A stretch of 12,864 nt of DNA, taken from assembly GCA_009663005.1 (NCBI GenBank), contig VIGQ01002255.1:1-12864 (forward strand). Reading direction: 5' to 3'. Under the pieces are notes generated by a model. It was not told where the DNA came from, did no database searches, and was given only the letters and a program-made list of their open reading frames with translations. The position numbers and the translations under genes were made by a program. Source of the stretch: Actinidia chinensis. Lineage: Eukaryota; Streptophyta; Magnoliopsida; Ericales; Actinidiaceae. Below, in pieces: positions 9,806 through 12,864 of the stretch; position 1 is the first letter of the stretch, and each line of letters starts with the position of its first letter.

Positions 9806-9884
9806 GTAACATCCTCAACCAAAAACCTAATATTCCATTATTTTCTTTATTCAAACCCTAACAATTTTTTTTTTGATCCAACAG
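9806..9884 (+). other. Intron 1 of the thaumatin-like gene
   Basis: 79 nt, from donor GTAACA at 9806 to acceptor CCAACAG ending at 9884. A T-run lies just upstream of the acceptor and a plausible branch-like CCCTAAC sits at 9856-9862. The size and borders are typical of plant introns and appear functional. Confidence 0.75.
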
Positions 9885-10528
9885 ACGGTAGGTTCAAGAT
9901 CTTCAACAGGGTGCCGGCACACGGTATGGCCCGGGATACTTAGAGCGCGCAGGACAGTTGCTCACACCGGCCTCGAGGCGGCAAGTCCCGTACCCTCACG
10001 ACGCCCCAATTCATGGTCGGGTAGGCTCTGGTCCAGGCACTCTGATCCCACGACTTCCTCGCCGGAAGGAAATTCTCCTGCGCCACGCCGACGCTGCTCC
10101 GGCGAGGTCCAGTGCGCCGGCCCCGCCCTCACGAGTTCACTCTCAACGGCGATCAAGGCGGATTTTAGATGAGCTTTGGTCGAGGTACAACCTCCGATGA
10201 TGGTGGTGGCGAGGGGAGGTACAAGATAGGGATGCAGCTACCACGGGGTTGCCTCGTGTACATCAACGGGCGCGTGCCGGCGGAGCTGAGGGTGGTGGCG
10301 CGTGGGTTGGGGAATTCCAATACAGGGAATGCGCGTGCTAAAGGAGCGTGCAAAGCGGTTGGGGACCCGCGTATGTGTAGCGAAGAGTATTGGACGCCGA
10401 GGCCGGAGTACTCGCCGTTCTTCAAGCACGTGTCCCACGCTCGTAAAGCTACGCGTACGATGATCAGACGAGCACCTTCACTGGTGCCTCGTGATTACAC
10501 TATGAGTTTCTGCCCAAGCCTTGCACAG

Positions 10529-10624
10529 GTAAAATACTTAATACCTTGCAATAATTTTTGTTAGCCTTTTTACTTGTTGCCTTTGGTTTGTGGATTCATT
10601 AAAAGTCAAAAGATTTTAGTCCTC
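10529..10624 (+). other. Start of a presumed second intron
   Basis: The core exon ends SFCPSLAQ at 10528, and CAG|GTAAAA is a good donor at 10529. Some thaumatin-like genes have a further exon for a C-terminal Ser/Gly-rich tail or GPI-anchor signal. No such exon is seen downstream to the end of the window. The sequence after the donor is T-rich as expected of an intron, then meets LTR-like sequence at about 10625. An alternative is that the donor word is chance and the gene once ended here. Confidence 0.45.
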
Positions 10625-10678
10625 TGAGAACCACCGCTCCTTTCTTGATCTCTAAAACAAGGAAGAACAACGTTAAGC

Positions 10679-10684
10679 TTTATT
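10679..10684 (-). terminator. AATAAA poly(A) signal within the LTR
   Basis: The minus strand reads AGCAATAAAGCTT about 120 bases downstream of the TATA box and about 55 bases before the presumed LTR end. This spacing suits the R/U5 boundary of an LTR. AATAAA is common in AT-rich DNA; its support comes from position. Confidence 0.4.
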
Positions 10685-10800
10685 GCTATGAGTTTGGCCA
10701 GGAAAGATCTCTCCAATGCTTATTCAGTGGATCTGAGACTAGACGAGAGTGTGAAGAGTTTCAGTATGGGTAGATTGCTTACCTAGCTCTCAATTGGTCC

Positions 10801-10811
10801 CCTATTTATAG
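10801..10811 (-). promoter_or_regulatory. TATA box of the LTR promoter
   Basis: The minus strand reads CTATAAATAGG, a near-ideal plant LTR TATA box, preceded by GAAACCGT and followed by GGGACCAATTGAGAG. The expected start site would be about 25-35 bases further, near 10770-10775 on the minus strand. The transcript would run towards the thaumatin-like exon, antisense to it. Confidence 0.55.
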
Positions 10812-11572
10812 ACGGTTTCACCTTATCCTCTAAGCCATTCATGATTCACGGTGCTTGCATACTCCCAGTTATCCCTCCTATTATTCTCTCCTTCCCATTA
10901 TTCTTGGCGAGATAGTTAAAGGTCCATGCAGTTAGGAGCTTGCCGTCCTTCCGTATACCATGGCATAAAACACCCAATCCAACCACACCACGTGTAAGAT
11001 CCGGTTTGGCCTAGACTTCACATCTCTGTCCTCGTTCCGTTCGGGACAAATCCATATGCGATTCTAGTTTAGGCTGTCCGACAGTCTGGTCCGCCCTTAA
11101 GTTCGTTAGCCCGGTCTAAAACGTGCTTTTTGACCCATCCCAAGTGTTGGGCCAAGTGGGATACAATCCGGCCCAATTAACTGCTTCGTCCTATCCAGAC
11201 GACTTGGGTCGGGCTAAGTTCAACCTTATCAGTCTGTTCGGCCCAAACTCGGGCCCAAGTCTAATTTGGGCCCCTATAGATGGTGAAATCGGTTGGGAAA
11301 TAGCAAACATTAAGTAAACTAATTTGAAACTAATCATGGATGTGTGTTTGAATTATTTTCCGAAGTAATTAAAATTAATAGATATTGTAGGTGTTTGATT
11401 ATTTGTTGTATGTTTTATGATGCTTGTGTGTTATACAATGTATCATTCATTTTGTTTTAATATTCCCAATTAGTTCTTCAAACATCATTTTTGGTGATTT
11501 ATTGATTTTTAAACAATTGTTATTTGCTACTTTTACTCTGAATGCTACATGTATGTCGTATGTACATAAAAA

Positions 11573-11809
11573 AACTTTTTGGGGACAACGTATATTTTGA
11601 AATATAGGAGTTCATAGCGACAAACCCAAACCGGAAAATGATGAATACACTAATATAGTTGTGGGACATAGATATCGAGTTGATTCGCGCCTTGTAAAGT
11701 ATTTAGTGTTATGGAAACTTTCTTATTTCACGTAATTAGAAGAAGCAAAGTTGTTTGTTTGTAGTTGTATGGCCAATGTAGCACACTTATGATAGTGGAA
11801 TTGAAAATC
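11573..11809. repeat. Diverged direct repeat, copy 1
   Basis: Four anchor words occur in the same order here and at 12252-12572. They are AACTTTTT (11573), ATATTTTGAAATATAG (11592), TTTCTTATTTCAC (11719) and AAGCAAAGTTGTTT (11743), followed by a shared ATGTAGC word. Offsets to the second copy grow from 679 to 782 bp, so copy 2 has gained or copy 1 has lost about 100 bp. Similarity may extend leftward to about 11390 (GTAGGTGTTTGATTAT against ATAGGTATTTAACGAT). Confidence 0.6.
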
Positions 11810-12251
11810 GTAAATGGAAGAAGAATATAGGCTGTATTATATACGCACCCAGTTGCTATGAACTGCCATGACCAAACCACCACTATGGCAGTCAATGCCG
11901 AAGTCAACACCACCACCTTCAACCCCCATGTCCACCCAATGCCATGGACCACCAGCTCCAAACTCCCACTGTGAAAATCATTAACCACCATCAATCAAAG
12001 TTCACTGCCTCATCCATCTCGACTCCATGCCCACCGGACCAAACGACCTACCCTATAGGTATTTAACGATGCAGGTATATTTTTTGTGATGTCCGGTATA
12101 GTCTACAACAATGTGTGTAATTGACTTCTAATCTTTTTGATTTATGAAGATATTAGTTTCTTAATTTATTAGTTGAAATGGCGTATACAGTAGTAGGGTA
12201 ATAAAACAATATTTTTTATAATTTACAAGTGATGTTACATTCTTATAACAC

Positions 12252-12572
12252 AACTTTTTATGAAGTGAGGATATATTTTCGAAATATAGCGATAAACTCC
12301 AAACGAAGATATGCTGGAAGCATGTGATACAGTTAGGGACCATACCAATGCCAAACGTATGTTAAGGTAGTATCATCAACTATAACCCATAACTCAAGTA
12401 CATCACATTTGTTAAAGTATCACAAGTGTTTAAAAAGGCCATTTCTTATATCACTTCAGGTTTCCTTACAATTTCCTCACCATGGCAATGCGACATGGTA
12501 TAGACATGTTAAACCTATCAGAACAAGCAAAGTTGTTTAATGCATTGGTTTTCTGATGTAGCGCGCCCCGGA
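12252..12572. repeat. Diverged direct repeat, copy 2
   Basis: Partner of the block at 11573. The anchors are AACTTTTT (12252), ATATTTTCGAAATATAG (12273), TTTCTTATATCAC (12442) and AAGCAAAGTTGTTT (12525, a perfect 14-mer), then GATGTAGC. The pair could be two LTRs of a very small, decayed element, an old tandem duplication, or two insertions of one family. No primer-binding site or polypurine tract was identified between or around them. Confidence 0.6.
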
Positions 12573-12721
12573 TAAGTACAACCATAAGTTTAGCATGGAA
12601 GCATAAAAGTCCAGTGGCATCACAGTACAAAACTATTATTAGAACACCACCACCACATCGCAGATAGAGATTTTACCACGAGATTATCCATTGACATAAC
12701 AAATGGGTAAGGTTAATAAAA

Positions 12722-12808
12722 ATCGCTAGGCGGTAATCGTGTGCTGGGGGGGGCCTAGCCGCCTAGACGGTAGGCCGGGGCGCCGCCCTAGGCGGGCGGG
12801 CCTAGGCG
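12722..12808. mobile_element. GC-rich CCTAGGCG palindrome cluster, hAT-like end
   Basis: Within an AT-rich setting, about 85 bases are strongly GC-rich and built from CTAGGCGG (12726), its inverse CCGCCTAG (12759), GGCCTAGCC (12752) and two CCTAGGCG words (12787, 12801). Clusters of CCTAGGCG and its inverse near the termini are familiar from hAT-like and related non-autonomous DNA transposons of many plants. The rest of the element would lie outside the window to the right, where the sequence returns to AT-rich with a TAA run. No TIR or duplication can be verified from one side. Confidence 0.5.
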
Positions 12809-12864
12809 TTTTTATTCATTTATTTTATTTAAATCATTAATATTTACTAAAATAATAATAATGA

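Larger units (their letters stand above)
9739..10528 (+). pseudogene. Thaumatin-like protein (PR-5 family), frameshifted
   Basis: Family members are secreted, disulfide-rich apoplastic proteins of pathogen and stress response; many bind beta-glucan. A signal-peptide exon (9739-9805), a 79-nt GT/AG intron and a 644-nt exon (9885-10528) cover a normal-length core of about 214 codons. Family blocks appear in order but in shifting frames: FKIFNR (9893), CRHTVWPGIL (9912), WSGRLW (10014), FSCAT (10073), CSGEVQCAG (10095), EFTLNGDQGGF (10133), YNL (10186), MMVVARGG (10197), GCLVYING...PAELRV (10247), ACKAVGDPRMC (10346), YSPFFK (10409), AYDDQTSTFT (10453), RDYTMSFCP (10490). That needs at least nine frame changes. 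Read straight from the start codon it stops at TAG 9941. The Asp normally before GYN is lost, and the CATxDC signature is interrupted. Identity of the family is secure. Whether the breaks are genomic or assembly errors cannot be told here. Confidence 0.9.
10625..11309 (-). mobile_element. Probable solo or truncated LTR, minus orientation
   Basis: On the minus strand this reads as a retrotransposon LTR: a U3-like part rich in GGGCC and GGCCC words, a TATA box CTATAAATAGG (10811-10801), about 120 bases of R-like sequence, an AATAAA signal (10684-10679), then an end GGTTCTCA (10632-10625). The other end is placed at TGTTTGCTAT (11309) only because LTRs start TG and end CA. There is no primer-binding site beyond 10625, no polypurine tract beyond 11309, no second LTR, and flanking five-mers (TCCTC, TTAAG) do not match. 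It is therefore a solo or broken copy, with borders that may be off by tens of bases. A Ty3/gypsy-type source is likely from the look of the LTR but unproven. Confidence 0.55.
11310..12720. other. Non-coding region with repeat blocks
   Basis: No gene is seen. The region contains two diverged copies of an unknown repeat (listed separately). Between them, about 11860-12050, lies a C/A-rich segment with many ACC/CCA words, including a 7-bp hairpin CTGCCAT/ATGGCAG at 11863-11891. The minus frame through this segment (11728-11994) is long only because GGTGGT-type repeats lack stops. From about 12560 the sequence is less AT-rich but resembles no gene that I can name. Confidence 0.5.

Noticed and set aside
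9612..9854. 80-codon minus-strand frame over the upstream region
   Set aside because: It spans the signal exon, the intron and the leader in antisense; no motif.
9873..10200. Overlapping + frames of 99 and 80 codons
   Set aside because: They are other frames of the same thaumatin-like exon, and the 99-codon frame begins inside the intron. They are explained by the pseudogene call.
9962..10438. Minus-strand frames of 64-86 codons opposite the thaumatin-like exon
   Set aside because: They are antisense shadows of a GC-rich exon with few stops; no family resemblance.
10169..10564. 131-codon + frame as an independent protein
   Set aside because: Much of it reads one frame of the broken thaumatin-like exon (GCLV, PAELRV, ACKAVGDPRMC, RDYTMSFCP), and its ATG directly follows a stop within the EFTL block. 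It then runs through a splice donor into intron-like sequence.
11728..11994. 88-codon minus-strand frame rich in V/W
   Set aside because: It is produced by a GGTGGT-type low-complexity tract; no domain and no start context.
1..12864. CRISPR array, bacterial operon, riboswitch or phage feature
   Set aside because: No regularly spaced repeats, no Shine-Dalgarno-linked gene runs and no such motifs; the sequence is plant nuclear in character.

Overview
The window looks like nuclear DNA from a flowering plant, probably a eudicot. It is AT-rich between genes, has no bacterial-style operons, and carries a split gene with a short (79 nt) intron and canonical GT/AG borders. It also holds several classes of degenerate plant transposon: Mutator-like or MITE-like terminal-inverted-repeat elements, an LTR with its own TATA box and poly(A) signal, and a GC-rich CCTAGGCG cluster of the kind seen at hAT-like ends. 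The species cannot be named from the sequence.

The only gene family I recognise securely is a thaumatin-like protein (PR-5 family) at about 9739-10528 on the + strand. Its signal-peptide exon is intact. Its second exon covers almost the whole thaumatin core, but the recognisable family blocks are spread over all three frames, with at least nine frame changes and several stops. As written it cannot encode a thaumatin-like protein. Either it is a pseudogene, or this stretch of the assembly has many uncorrected indels. The last visible splice donor leads towards a minus-strand LTR fragment, and no 3' exon is seen.

Layout:
- 1-965: G/T-rich, low-complexity, with a duplicated 29-mer and a C14A9 homopolymer.
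- 966-6870: AT-rich non-coding sequence with one well-spliced but unrecognised minus-strand exon candidate (2220-2333).
- 6875-6995: small hairpin MITE-like structure.
- 7017-8443: very AT-rich, with diverged direct repeats and a 14-bp perfect inverted repeat.
- 8444-9005 and 9092-9599: two neighbouring non-autonomous TIR elements with candidate target-site duplications.
- 9600-10528: upstream region and broken thaumatin-like gene.
- 10625-11309: probable solo or truncated LTR, minus strand.
- 11310-12720: non-coding, with a diverged direct duplication.
- 12722-12808: GC-rich palindromic cluster, probably the edge of a hAT-like element.

No cooperating set of genes and no convincing new system is visible. 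The value of the window lies in the broken PR-5 gene and the nested transposon remnants around it. Most open reading frames here are chance frames in non-coding DNA.
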